Of a stretch of 64,000 bases of DNA, positions 1 through 9,402 are shown piece after piece. The stretch covers positions 89,444,852 to 89,508,851 of the forward strand of contig NC_134401.1 of assembly GCF_050003625.1 (NCBI RefSeq). The letters are read 5' to 3'. Position numbers and translations under genes: made by a program. This stretch comes from Haematobia irritans. Its lineage: Eukaryota > Arthropoda > Insecta > Diptera > Muscidae. Within the stretch, counting starts at the first letter, position 1, and each line of letters begins with the position of its first letter. Under the pieces are notes generated by a model. The model had not been told where the DNA came from, did no database searches, and saw only the letters and a list, made by a program, of their open reading frames with translations.

Positions 1-171
1 TTGTGTCCTAAATTTAATGAAAAAAATTTTGAAGCAAGGCTTATAAACTTTAGTTTAATTAAAATTTCATTATTTTAAAGAAATTTGTTCTTAATATTTT
101 GTAAATTTCGCATCCTAAAATGTAGGTTGCGTAATCTTTAATATCACGTAAATATTTTTTTCAGTGTAGGT
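1..171. repeat. Dispersed AT-rich repeat, cut by window edge
   Basis: This stretch recurs with small changes at about 13911-14075 and, more diverged, at 17560-17690. The shared blocks include a run of poly-A/T words and the phrase AATATCACGTAAATA followed by a TTTTTTCA end. It carries no open frame. I read it as one end of a non-autonomous transposon of unknown class. Confidence 0.55.
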
Positions 172-566
172 TAAAAACAGACTAAGAATTAAAAAGTGGT
201 ACAAATTATTACAAATTTTGTCAAAAAAAATTTAAATCCATTCCAGAAAAATCGCGAATTGGAATGCAATTAAAATCATAAAAAATATAGAAATGGATTA
301 TTTGGCCAAATGTCACAAAATTTTTGAATTCACATCCAAAACACTGAATTCGGATTAACCTTAAGAAGTGATGCAAATTCAGTGCAACGCCTGTTGAATT
401 GGTGGACATCCATCCTATGACAATCCCATGTTAAATTCATCGCTTCTGCGCCAATTTTCCACCACTTCCGGACACAAAAGGAAAATTTGCACTACTATTT
501 ACAGCTCCCAAAAAATGTTGAAGGATTTGCGATGGTACCTAAAAATGTTATTCTACATAGTGGTAA
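172..566. other. Gene-free AT-rich stretch
   Basis: I see no coding signal, no RNA gene and no clear repeat boundary here. The short minus-strand open frame has no recognisable motif. Confidence 0.5.
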
Positions 567-2084
567 AAGGTATAATATAGTCGGCCAAGCCCTTCTTTAG
601 GCTTTCCTTTGTTGTTATACCCTTCACCGCTACTGTGGTACAGGGTATAATAAGTTTGTGCATTTGTATGTAACGCCAAGAAGGAAAAGTCTGAGACCCA
701 TCGTTTAGTATACCGATCGTCTTAGAATTAAATTCTGAGTCGATTTAGCGATGTCCGTCTGTCTGTCTGTCTGTTCGTCTGTCTGTCCGTCTGTCTGTCT
801 GTCTGTTGATGTATTTTTGTGTGCAAAGTACAGCTCACAGTTTTAGTCCGATTGTCCTAAAATTTGGTATAGGGTCCTGTTTCGGCTCAAAGACGATCCC
901 TATTGATTTTGGAAAAAATCGGTTCAGATTTATATATAGCTGCCATATATATTTTTCACCGATCTGGTCATAATTGGCGTGTGTATCAACCGATATTCCT
1001 CAAATTCCGTATATCCGAATATTTTATGAGTCTCGAAAAACTTGCAAAATATCATCCAAATCGGTTCAGATTTAGATATAGCTCCCATATATAGCTTTCG
1101 CCCGATTTACACTCATTTGCCCACAGAGGCCAAGTTTTTGCTCCGATTTAGTTGAAATTTTGCACAGGGAGTAGAATTAGCATTATAGCTATGCGTGTCA
1201 AATTTGGTCGAAATCGGTTCAGATTTAAATATAGCTCCCATATATAGCTTTCGCCCGATTTACACTCATATGACCACAGAGGCCAATCTTTTACTCCGAT
1301 TTAATTGAAATTTTGCACAGGGAGTAGAATAAGCATTGTAGCTATGCGTTCCAAATTTGGTTGAAATCGGTTCAGATTTAGATATATCTCCCATATATAG
1401 CTTTCGCCCGATTTACACTCATATGACCACAGAGGCTAATTTTTTGCTCCGTTTTAGTTGAAATTTTGCACAGGGAGTAGAATTAGCATTGTTGCTATGT
1501 GTGCCAAATTAGGTTGAAATCGGTTCAGATTTAAATATATATCCCATATATAGCTTTCGCCCGATTTACACTCGTCTGACCACAGAGGAAAATTTTTAAC
1601 ACCGATTTAGTTAAAATTTTGCACAGGGAGTAGAATTAGCATTGTAGCTATGCGTGCCAAATTTGGTTGAAATCGGTTCAGATTTAGATATATCTCCCAT
1701 ATATAGCTTTCGCCCGATTTACACTCACATGACCAGAGGCTAATTTTTTGCTCCGATTTAGTTGAAATTTTGCACAGGGAGTAGAATTAGCATTGTTGCT
1801 ATGCGTGCCAAATTAGGTTTAAATCGGTTCAGATTTAGATATAGCTCCCATATATATGTTTTTCTGATTTCGACAAAAATGGTCAAAATACCAACATTTT
1901 CCTTGTAACTAAAATCGCCAGTGCTTAGTCGAAAAGTTGTAAAAATTATTCTAATTTTCTTAAACTTCTAATACATATATATAGAGCGATAAATCATAAA
2001 TAAACTTTTGCGAAGTTTCCTTAAAATTGCTTCAGATTTAAATGTTTCCCATATTTTTTTACTAACATTGTGTATTTGTGGTCC
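567..2084 (+). mobile_element. DINE-1/mini-me-like element D1 with 153-bp array
   Basis: A 48-bp fragment of a DINE terminus (567-614) is followed by a full 5' part. It has a TATACCCT/AGGGTATA hairpin (about 633-655), a core reading GAGTCGATTTAGCGATG, then a (GTCY)n tract at 748-808. After this come six tandem units whose CTCCCA or ATCCCA landmarks sit at 1082, 1235, 1388, 1541, 1694 and 1845. Hairpin, core and GTCY tract are the layout known for dipteran mini-me/DINE-1 (Helentron-associated) elements. The 3' part (1857-2070) is shared with D2 and D7. The family name is by layout; no transposase is encoded. Confidence 0.7.
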
Positions 2085-2620
2085 TACAGTACCTCTAGAT
2101 TTCCAATTTCAGGTAAATTGAATAAAAACTACGGTTTCTATAAGCCCAAGAAGTAAAATCGGGAGATCGGTCTATATGGGGGCTATACCAAAACATGGAC
2201 CGATACTCACCATTTTTGGCACACCTCTTTATGGTCATAAAATACCTCTAGATTTCAAATTTCAGGCAAATTGGATAAAAACTACGACTTCTATAAGCCC
2301 AAGACACCAAATCGGGAGGTCGGTTTATATGGGAATTATATCAAAACCTGGACCGATATAGGCCATCTTCGAACTTGACCTGCCTGCAGACAAAAGACGA
2401 GTTTGTGCAAAATTTCAGCACGATTGCTTCATTATTGAAGACTGTAGCGTGATTACAACAGCCAGACAGACAGACGGACATCGTTATATCGTCTTCGAAT
2501 TTCTCCCTGATCTAGAATATATATACTTTATATAGTCGGAAATCGATATTTCGATGTGTTACAAACGGAATGACAAACTTATTATACCCCCGTCACCATT
2601 CTATGGTTGTGGGTATAAAA
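2085..2620 (-). mobile_element. DINE-like element D9, other subfamily
   Basis: The element is in reverse orientation. It has about one and a half 153-bp units (2170-2360), then a GACAGACGGACAT (reverse GTCY) tract at about 2465, the core with AATATATATACTTTATAT, GTGTTACAAACGGAATGACAAA, and a terminal ATACCCCC...GGGTATAAAA hairpin. The 55370-55530 end belongs to the same subfamily. The start is approximate because it abuts D1. Confidence 0.6.
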
Positions 2621-3197
2621 ATCGATAGTGGCTCCAGGGATGCGCTTTAAAAGAAATATTTGTGGACTTGTCCAAAAGGACTTCATCGGAAGTGGAAAAA
2701 ACTTCATGGGGGATTCTGGGATGCGCTTTAAAAGAAATGTTTGTGGAACAACTTCCAATTTTTTGCTTTTGGGTAAATATGAATTATCCCGTTTAAAAAT
2801 TAAAAAAAAAAAATCTCTTAACTCCTGTACTTATTTCATTCATTGGCTTTTGAACAATTATAAACTCATTTCCATTTCCGTTTTTTTTATTGCGAATCTG
2901 TACACATCCGGTCTAGACACTGACTATTATTTAATATTAATATGATTCAAGAGAAATCCCATGAAACAAATCAATATCACTGGTTATGTTCTTATCGGTT
3001 ATGTCATCCATTTGTAGCCATTGCATCTACCCAACTATCAATAAAAATGCTTGTTGCAAAATGAAAAATAAATGTTGAAGTGTGATTTCCACACCTTTGA
3101 TAAGTGATTTGGGAAATTGCACTACATTGAGGGCGATAGTGTTAATTTCAAAAGTTGACCCTTAAAAGGTTTGTTAGAAATTTCAAAAGAAACATGT
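2621..3197. other. Gene-free stretch with a short direct repeat
   Basis: A direct repeat containing GGGATGCGCTTTAAAAGAAA occurs at about 2638 and 2719, some 81 bp apart. The rest is AT-rich with no supported gene. Confidence 0.45.
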
Positions 3198-3246
3198 AAG
3201 GAAAGACTAAAGTCGGGCTGGGACGACTATAATATACCCTGCACGT
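3198..3246 (-). mobile_element. DINE terminus that received the LINE
   Basis: GTAAGGAAAGACTAAAGTCG followed by a GACTATAATATACCCTGCA stretch is the same terminus seen at 9403-9460 and, reversed, at 41700-41743. The LINE inserted 3' of it: the last 12 bases (3235-3246) form the left target-site duplication. Confidence 0.65.
3235..3246 (+). repeat. Left target-site duplication of the LINE
   Basis: taccctgcacgt is repeated exactly at 8268-8279. The two copies bracket the LINE. The final t may belong to either the duplication or the element. Confidence 0.85.
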
Positions 3247-3272
3247 TATTCTATTCAACCGTCGAACGGAAC

Positions 3273-3279
3273 GGACGTG
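3273..3279 (+). promoter_or_regulatory. DPE of internal LINE promoter
   Basis: GGACGTG fits the DPE consensus RGWCGTG. It sits at +27 from base 3247, or +28 if the ambiguous t at 3246 is +1. That is the position of the DPE in jockey, I and related fly LINEs, whose promoters lie wholly inside the transcript. The position supports a complete 5' end. Confidence 0.6.
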
Positions 3280-3354
3280 TTTTTCAATAGCGGATAAACT
3301 CATCGTAATAGGTACCTACTACGAATTTCAAGTGTGGTGGGATATTAAGCCACC

Positions 3355-4581
3355 ATGCAGCGAAATTCCAAGTCATCCACTGGGTTGCTAACTTCAGGGC
3401 CCAGTGGACGGGTATCGACTGGAGTTATAAATCTGGGCAATGGCCAAGCGTTAGGCCCAATTAGTCGACCTGTAGACGGGTCGACAGGTGGCGACACTCT
3501 GACAAGTCGAACTTTTTCTAAGGTAACGACATCAAAAGGAGGTAATCCCTCACGAAAGAGATTCAAGGAACGCAGAAATGCTTTGTTTATCCTAAAGAAA
3601 TTAGGATCAGTCGACCCAAGCACGCTGTCGGCAAAACAAAGCGATTCCTTAAAATGGGCTCAAGGAATTCTTGAGACTGGAAAAAGGGAACGATCGCCGG
3701 ATGAGCTGCCATCCTCCAAAAGGGATCAAAGATCGTTTGCCTCAGTTGCTAAAGATAGCCTTGTGATGGCTATCATTAATAAAGGAGCATTGGACGGTAT
3801 GGTTCCAAAGCAAAAATGGGGGGAAATTGAGAATGCTCTGTCTGTCGTCTACTCACAGGTGCTGGAAAAGTTTCCCGGCCCAGATCCTCGACACCAAGAG
3901 GCTGGTTGGTATCAAGGACGATTTAAGCTAGTCGCATTTGAGGACCAGAGGTCTATAGAATGTTTTAAAGCTGCTCTGATACTAATTGGTGAAGTTTGGG
4001 AAGGAGCTGCTCTAGAGTTAGTCGAGAAGAAAGACATACCGGCTAGACCTAGAGCACATGCCTGGATACCTGCAAACCCTTCTGACCCTGAATCTATTTT
4101 AAATAGACTGAAACGATGCAATCCAGATCTTCCAACAGCTGATTGGAAGGTTGGCCGTTTGGATGAAGTGGATGGACCAAGACGGCATGCAGTGTTTATA
4201 TTGAACACTCAGTCTTTGCCACATCTGGCAAAGTCCCAGGGCCGTGTATGTTATGGCTTTCATTATATCCAAATGAAGGTGTATAAAAACGATCAGCTAA
4301 AGGATTCAGAAATGGACAAGCCTCTGTCTGAATCAGAAGTAAGCGGATCCTCTTGCGAAGTCGAGGGAGATACCAAAGTTGAAGACATGGATAGATACCG
4401 TATGCGTGAGGAGGCTTCTATTGCCTCAGAACTCACCAAAGTCGAACCTATGGTTATTGCGAGAGTCACCGATATCTCTGAAGAGGACATTCTTGATGAC
4501 TCGATTGAAGCGGCTGATGTGACGGTTGTTGAAAATCTCGATGGTCCTACGGATCCTCCAGATAAATCTTCATCATTGTAA
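3355..4581 (+). CDS. LINE ORF1, gag-like nucleic-acid-binding protein
   Basis: 408 codons. ORF1 proteins of LINEs coat the element RNA and form the ribonucleoprotein needed for retrotransposition. The ATG at 3355 has a strong context (GCCACC before it) and is the first ATG of a long open frame. Residues 1-100 are rich in Ser, Gly, Thr and basic residues and look disordered. Residues about 125-315 form a folded region (Trp-rich, with WEGAALELVEKKDIP and HAWIPANP) that resembles the ORF1 domain Pfam calls DUF4780 in fly LINEs; that label is from memory. The tail from about 320 is acidic. I see no CCHC zinc knuckles, unlike ORF1 of jockey or I. The last 41 bases overlap ORF2 in another frame. 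Confidence 0.85.
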   Translation: MQRNSKSSTGLLTSGPSGRVSTGVINLGNGQALGPISRPVDGSTGGDTLTSRTFSKVTTSKGGNPSRKRFKERRNALFILKKLGSVDPSTLSAKQSDSLKWAQGILETGKRERSPDELPSSKRDQRSFASVAKDSLVMAIINKGALDGMVPKQKWGEIENALSVVYSQVLEKFPGPDPRHQEAGWYQGRFKLVAFEDQRSIECFKAALILIGEVWEGAALELVEKKDIPARPRAHAWIPANPSDPESILNRLKRCNPDLPTADWKVGRLDEVDGPRRHAVFILNTQSLPHLAKSQGRVCYGFHYIQMKVYKNDQLKDSEMDKPLSESEVSGSSCEVEGDTKVEDMDRYRMREEASIASELTKVEPMVIARVTDISEEDILDDSIEAADVTVVENLDGPTDPPDKSSSL

Positions 4582-7500
4582 GGCTGCATGTGCTGCCTTA
4601 AAAGTTCTCCTGATGAAAGGGGACATAGACATAGTTCTTATTCAAGAACCATATGTTTATAGAAACAAAATATGTGAATTAAGTACTCCGGGGTTCAAAC
4701 TATTGCAGTATACTGGTAATGATGTAATTCGAGCCTGTATAATAGCTAAAAACGAGCTTAACTTGTTTCTGCTTCCTTCAATGTGCAATGCAGACACTGT
4801 CGTTGCCAATTTAGAAATAGCCAAATGCAAATATTGGGTATCTTCGGTCTATATGGGACATGACAGGGAGATGCCTCCATGTTCCGTTAAGACCTTAGTT
4901 GAGGAGTCACTGAAAACAAAGACGAAACTCATAATGGGATGCGATGCGAATGCGCATCATAGTATATGGGGAAGTAGTGATACTAATGCAAGGGGAGAGT
5001 CGCTAATAGAGTTTATTTTGCGTACTAATCTGGTAGTTTGCAACAAGGGAGATGCCCCAACCTTTGTCACTAAAAACAGGCAAGAGGTTTTGGACATCAC
5101 CTTGGCCTCGCAAGAACTGAATGAAATGATATCTGAGTGGCATGTTTTAAGTGAACACAGCTTCTCAGATCATCGCTACATCAGTTTCAAATTTGATGTT
5201 CATATCACCAAGACCATATTTTCGCCAAATGTTAGGAAAGCTGACTGGAATAGGTATAGGGAATCGTTCAATATGATGATACCGGAAATAACAGAGACAA
5301 ATATGAGAAATGTGCAAGATATCGAACACGCAGTGGAGCGGATTACTAAGGCCTTCAACATCTCACTGAAAGCTGCATGCCCTAGCGGAAAGCCAAGGGG
5401 GAAACATCGACCACCATGGTGGTCTACGGAATTAAGTAATATGAGGAAATCCTGCAGGAAGCTCTTTAACAAGGCAAAGTCCACCAGAGCCCCTGAGGAC
5501 TGGGACGCTTACAAGAGGAATCTGAGAGGATACAAGCGAGAACTGAGAAAGGCTCAGCATAACTCTTGGAATGACTACTGCAGCAGTATTGAGAATACGT
5601 CCGAGGCTTCCAGACTACGGAAGGTTCTAGCATCCACCAACTCCGCTCCAGGTTTCATTAAAACATCGGAGGGAAATTGGACAACGTCCAGTGAGGAGAC
5701 GCTGGAGGTACTATTGGACACACATTTTCCTGGAAATCAGACGGTTGAACCATGTACTGGCGGTGCCACAGTTGCTCAGCGGTCGTTTCCTGTCGAGGAA
5801 ATTGTATCGGAAACTAGAATAAGATGGGCGCTAAATAGCTTTGGACCATTCAAATCCCCCGGACCTGATGGAATTACTCCGGCGGAGTTACAAGCTGTAA
5901 CTGACAAAATTATCCCCTGGTTGTCAGTGATATATAAAGGATGTATCAACTTATCATATATCCCAGGAAAGTGGAGGGAAACAAAAGTCGTTTTCATACC
6001 TAAAGCGGGAAAAGCCTCTCACTCGAGGGCGAAGGATTTCCGACCAATCAGCTTATCCTCATTCCTACTTAAGACTCTGGAGAGGATGATAGATATTTAT
6101 CTTAGAACTAGCATCGATTCAAGGTTGTTCTCGAAAGGACAGCATGCATACTCGAAGGGCAGGTCTACTGAGACCGCACTACATGAACTAGTCAGCTTTA
6201 TTGAAAGCTCACTATCTGTCAAAGAATACACAATCGTGGCGTTTCTAGACATCGAAGGGGCGTTCAATAATGTCCATCCGAGCTCGATATTAAATGGACT
6301 GACAACTCTGAATGTTGATCCATGTATACTCAGGCTGTTAGACGAACTGCTAATGAAGAGACGTATTTCAGCCACACTAGGACAAGCAAACATACAAAGG
6401 TATGTGAACAGAGGCACTCCCCAAGGAGGAGTTCTATCACCTCTTCTTTGGAATGTTGCTATAAATAGCCTTCTGGTTACTCTAGAAAAAGAAAGGATAA
6501 AAGTGGTGGCATACGCAGATGATGTGGCTCTGGCAGTCAGGGGAAAATTCCCATCCACGATCAGAGATATTATTCAGAGGGCCCTCCGGATGACTGAGAA
6601 ATGGGCGAAAGACAATGGTCTTGGGGTAAATCCTGCAAAGACAGAATTAGTCATGTACTGCAACGATCGCAAAACTCCCACGGTTAGGCCTATTTCCTTA
6701 GGGGGTATTGAAATTCCCTTTGGTGAATGTGCAAAATACCTTGGCGTTATTTTGGACAGGAAGCTGAACTTTAAGCTTAATATTGAAGAAAGGGCGAGAA
6801 AGGCAACTGTAGCTTTGTACTCGTGCAAAAAGGCAATAGGAAAAAAGTGGGGACTGAAACCAAAAATTGTGCATTGGCTATACACGGCAGTGGTTAGACC
6901 TATAATGCTATATGGTGTTGTAGTCTGGTGGCCGGCACTCCAGAAACCGACTTGTTTAGATAAAGTTCAGCGTATGGCGTGTTTGTGTATTTCAGGCGCA
7001 TTCAGCAAGACAGGAACAAATTCCCTTAATGTCGTGCTGCATCTATTGCCTTTAGACATTTTGGCCAAACAGTCAGCTGCAACAACGGCTGTGCGGTTGC
7101 GCGAACTATCGCTGTGGTCGGAAAAAGGTTACGGTCACAGTTCTGTCCTCAAAATAATGCCAGATGTGCCTAACGTAGTGGATTACACTTTGGCGAGTCC
7201 ACTTTTCGACAAAAAGTTTGAGACTCTAATCCCCAACAGTGAGGCGTGGTGCACACAGACCCCGGGGAATAAAGAATATATAGATTTCTACACTGATGGC
7301 TCCAAATTGGATGGACAAGTGGGGTTCGGAGTATATTCTAATGATGTGGAACTTCGAATGGCGAAAAGATTACCTAATCACTGTAGTGTTTTTCAGGCTG
7401 AAATATTAGCAATAAGAGAGGTGGCGAATTGGCTGAGAAGTAATGTTCCAAAAAATGTGGGCATTAATATATACTCAGACAGTCAACCTGCAATAAAATC

Positions 7501-8131
7501 CTTGGACTCTGTGTTCCTCAACTCGAAAACGGCCATCGACTGCCGCAAATCTCTCAATGAGATGGCTGAGCAGTACAATATTCACCTAATATGGGTGCCT
7601 GGCCATAGGAACATACCGGGGAACTGCGAAGCGGATGAGTTGGCAAGGCTAGGGACTACCTTACATATTCCAGGGGAACTAGAATTTGTTGGTATGCCCC
7701 TAGCTACCTGTAAGCTCATGCTGCGTGAGAAGGCTGTTATGATGGCAAATGTTCGATGGGAGAATTGCAAGGGTTGTAACGACACCAAGCAAATATGGCC
7801 CCATTTCAACTTAAACCGCACACTAGATATGCTAATGTTCTCGAGACGTCAGATATCACTCCTGATATCTGCTATAACGGGTCGCTGCCTGATAGGCGAT
7901 TTTGCAAAAACTATTGGCGCGAAGTATAATGACTATTGTATGAGCTGTCATGATGCGGAGGAAAAAGAATCAATTAAACACCTCTTATGTGAGTGTCCTG
8001 CATTTTGTGTAAAGCGTAAGCAACTTTTAGGAGCATATAGCTTCAGATTACTGGCGGATCTGGAAAACGTTAACTTAAGCAGTCTGCTACTGTTTTTGGA
8101 ACAATCTGGTTGGTTCAACAAAGAAAAATAA
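4541..8131 (+). CDS. LINE ORF2: endonuclease, reverse transcriptase, RNase H
   Basis: 1,196 codons from the first in-frame ATG (4541), which lies inside ORF1; the open frame itself starts at 4526 with TTG. The enzyme nicks target DNA and copies the element RNA from the nick. Order of domains: an APE-type endonuclease (about 1-235) with LQINLHH, IQEPYV, GCDANAHHSIWG and the SDHR motif; a reverse transcriptase with the palm motif FLDIEGAFNN near base 6245, GTPQGGVLSP, and the YADD active site near 6511; an RNase H domain with YTDGS near 7289, AEILAI, SDSQ and EADELA, which supply the D-E-D-D set; and a C-terminal CxxC...H...C knuckle near 7936. No stops or frameshifts interrupt it. ORF2 must be reached by reinitiation or frameshift from ORF1. 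Confidence 0.92.
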   Translation: MVLRILQINLHHCKAACAALKVLLMKGDIDIVLIQEPYVYRNKICELSTPGFKLLQYTGNDVIRACIIAKNELNLFLLPSMCNADTVVANLEIAKCKYWVSSVYMGHDREMPPCSVKTLVEESLKTKTKLIMGCDANAHHSIWGSSDTNARGESLIEFILRTNLVVCNKGDAPTFVTKNRQEVLDITLASQELNEMISEWHVLSEHSFSDHRYISFKFDVHITKTIFSPNVRKADWNRYRESFNMMIPEITETNMRNVQDIEHAVERITKAFNISLKAACPSGKPRGKHRPPWWSTELSNMRKSCRKLFNKAKSTRAPEDWDAYKRNLRGYKRELRKAQHNSWNDYCSSIENTSEASRLRKVLASTNSAPGFIKTSEGNWTTSSEETLEVLLDTHFPGNQTVEPCTGGATVAQRSFPVEEIVSETRIRWALNSFGPFKSPGPDGITPAELQAVTDKIIPWLSVIYKGCINLSYIPGKWRETKVVFIPKAGKASHSRAKDFRPISLSSFLLKTLERMIDIYLRTSIDSRLFSKGQHAYSKGRSTETALHELVSFIESSLSVKEYTIVAFLDIEGAFNNVHPSSILNGLTTLNVDPCILRLLDELLMKRRISATLGQANIQRYVNRGTPQGGVLSPLLWNVAINSLLVTLEKERIKVVAYADDVALAVRGKFPSTIRDIIQRALRMTEKWAKDNGLGVNPAKTELVMYCNDRKTPTVRPISLGGIEIPFGECAKYLGVILDRKLNFKLNIEERARKATVALYSCKKAIGKKWGLKPKIVHWLYTAVVRPIMLYGVVVWWPALQKPTCLDKVQRMACLCISGAFSKTGTNSLNVVLHLLPLDILAKQSAATTAVRLRELSLWSEKGYGHSSVLKIMPDVPNVVDYTLASPLFDKKFETLIPNSEAWCTQTPGNKEYIDFYTDGSKLDGQVGFGVYSNDVELRMAKRLPNHCSVFQAEILAIREVANWLRSNVPKNVGINIYSDSQPAIKSLDSVFLNSKTAIDCRKSLNEMAEQYNIHLIWVPGHRNIPGNCEADELARLGTTLHIPGELEFVGMPLATCKLMLREKAVMMANVRWENCKGCNDTKQIWPHFNLNRTLDMLMFSRRQISLLISAITGRCLIGDFAKTIGAKYNDYCMSCHDAEEKESIKHLLCECPAFCVKRKQLLGAYSFRLLADLENVNLSSLLLFLEQSGWFNKEK

Positions 8132-8267
8132 TCAAGAAGGTTCAGCGGTTAAAACTAGAAGTGCCCATATGTAATAGGTACTTTTAGTTAATGTGGTATC
8201 ACAATGGACTGAATAGTCTAAGTGAGCCTGAATCTTAATCGGGCTGCCACCTTAACCTAACCTAACC

Positions 8268-8279
8268 TACCCTGCACGT
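8268..8279 (+). repeat. Right target-site duplication of the LINE
   Basis: Exact copy of taccctgcacgt at 3235-3246. Confidence 0.85.
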
Positions 8280-8785
8280 GCAATCAAAAACAGTAAACCC
8301 ACCATGAAAAAAATCTAGGTTTTATTTAGAAAATTTCAACTAAAATTGTTTACAAATTGCAATAAATATGGTAATACTTTTTGTCAAATTTAAGAAAATT
8401 TATTAAAAATAATAATTTTTTTCAGTTGTTTAAGAAAATTGGATTTAAAAATTGTTAAAATGTATTTGCCGCTGTACGAAGTTCAAAACAGGTACAATTT
8501 GAGTAAAATTTGAGAGACTTATGAACTCAATTTAAGCAAACTTCACCCATTTTAGGAAAATATGAACTATTTTATATTGTTAGTAAAATTGTGGAAATAT
8601 AGTGCACAATTTTACAACATGTTTTCTTAGTTTTAGTTCTTGTCATTAAGGTTAGCAAAAAATTATTCAAATAAGGAACATTTCCCTACATTGGGCAAAA
8701 ATTAATTAAAATTAACTAATCTTCATGAACTAAAATAAAGTTCAGTTGGCATTATTATTATTATTATTATTTTTTGAGTGCATGT
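8280..8785 (+). mobile_element. MITE of the GTGAACCC/GAGTGT family, truncated copy
   Basis: The text matches the next element (8876-9393) in order: CAGTAAACCCACCATGAAAA, the phrase on tacgaagttcaaaacagg, AACTAAAATAAAGTT, and a TTTTTTTGAGTG end. It carries a TTA microsatellite near 8751-8771. The 5' terminal repeat is lost at the LINE/DINE junction. Confidence 0.55.
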
Positions 8786-8875
8786 ACATACATTGAAATC
8801 TGACCCGATTTGGACAAATATTCTTTTTAGACCTAAATTTAAATCGTCTAATGCCCTGGGGCGGAACACAATGTT

Positions 8876-9393
8876 ACACTGAAAAAACAGTGAACCCACC
8901 AGGAAGAAAACTTTCGGTTAATTTTAGAAAATTTTGAATTTTTGTAGAAAATTTTAACTAAACAGTATTAAAAACGTTGGCATAACGCCGATGTCATAAA
9001 AATAAGTAAATATTTTTCGACAAATTTAAGAAAATTTATTAGGCATAACTAGGTTTTTTCGCTTGTTAAAGAAAATTTTGTAGTTTGAAAGAAAGATTTG
9101 GAGTTTAAAATTGCAAGAATGTCTTTAGTGACATACGAAGTTCATGATGGACGCATTTTTGGTAAAATGTACAAATTTAAAGAAATTTTGAACTATTTTG
9201 TGGAAGACATGAATTTAGTTAATCTTTATGCTTCATTTGGGTATATTTTTTTTCTCGGTTTTAGTTAATTTAACTAACGTACACAAAAAATTATTAGAGT
9301 AAAGGAAACTTACTCCAAACATAATAATTCCATGAACTAAAATAAAGTTAAATTGGCTTTAGTGAAATAGAGAGTTCACTTTTTTTTGAGTGT
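8876..9393 (+). mobile_element. MITE with ACACT..GAGTGT terminal inverted repeats
   Basis: It begins ACACTGAAAAAACAGTGAAC and ends AGTTCACTTTTTTTTGAGTG followed by T. These pair as imperfect inverted repeats of about 20 bp over 518 bp. No open frame is present. Related copies lie at 8280, 22051 (nearly complete 5' end) and 43625. No clear target-site duplication is visible, so the superfamily is unknown. Confidence 0.65.
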
Positions 9394-9402
9394 AGTAAAA
9401 AA

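Larger units (their letters stand above)
3247..8267 (+). mobile_element. Full-length non-LTR retrotransposon (RNase H-bearing LINE)
   Basis: A 5,021-bp element flanked by a perfect 12-bp target-site duplication. It has a short 5' UTR with a downstream promoter element, a gag-like ORF1, an overlapping ORF2 (endonuclease, reverse transcriptase, RNase H, zinc knuckle-like C-terminus) and a 3' UTR ending in CTAAC-type pentanucleotides (about 8253-8267) rather than poly-A. Both frames are open over their full length and all catalytic motifs are present. This copy is therefore young and could be active. RNase H after the reverse transcriptase points to the I/LOA/R1 group; LOA is my best guess. Its last ~70 bp recur in the SINEs at 48632, 49930 and 53484, and in solitary tails at 11593, 14090 and 20379. 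Confidence 0.9.

Noticed and set aside
3345..3623. 92-codon minus-strand frame opposite LINE ORF1
   Set aside because: It mirrors ORF1 codons and has no motif; a shadow frame.
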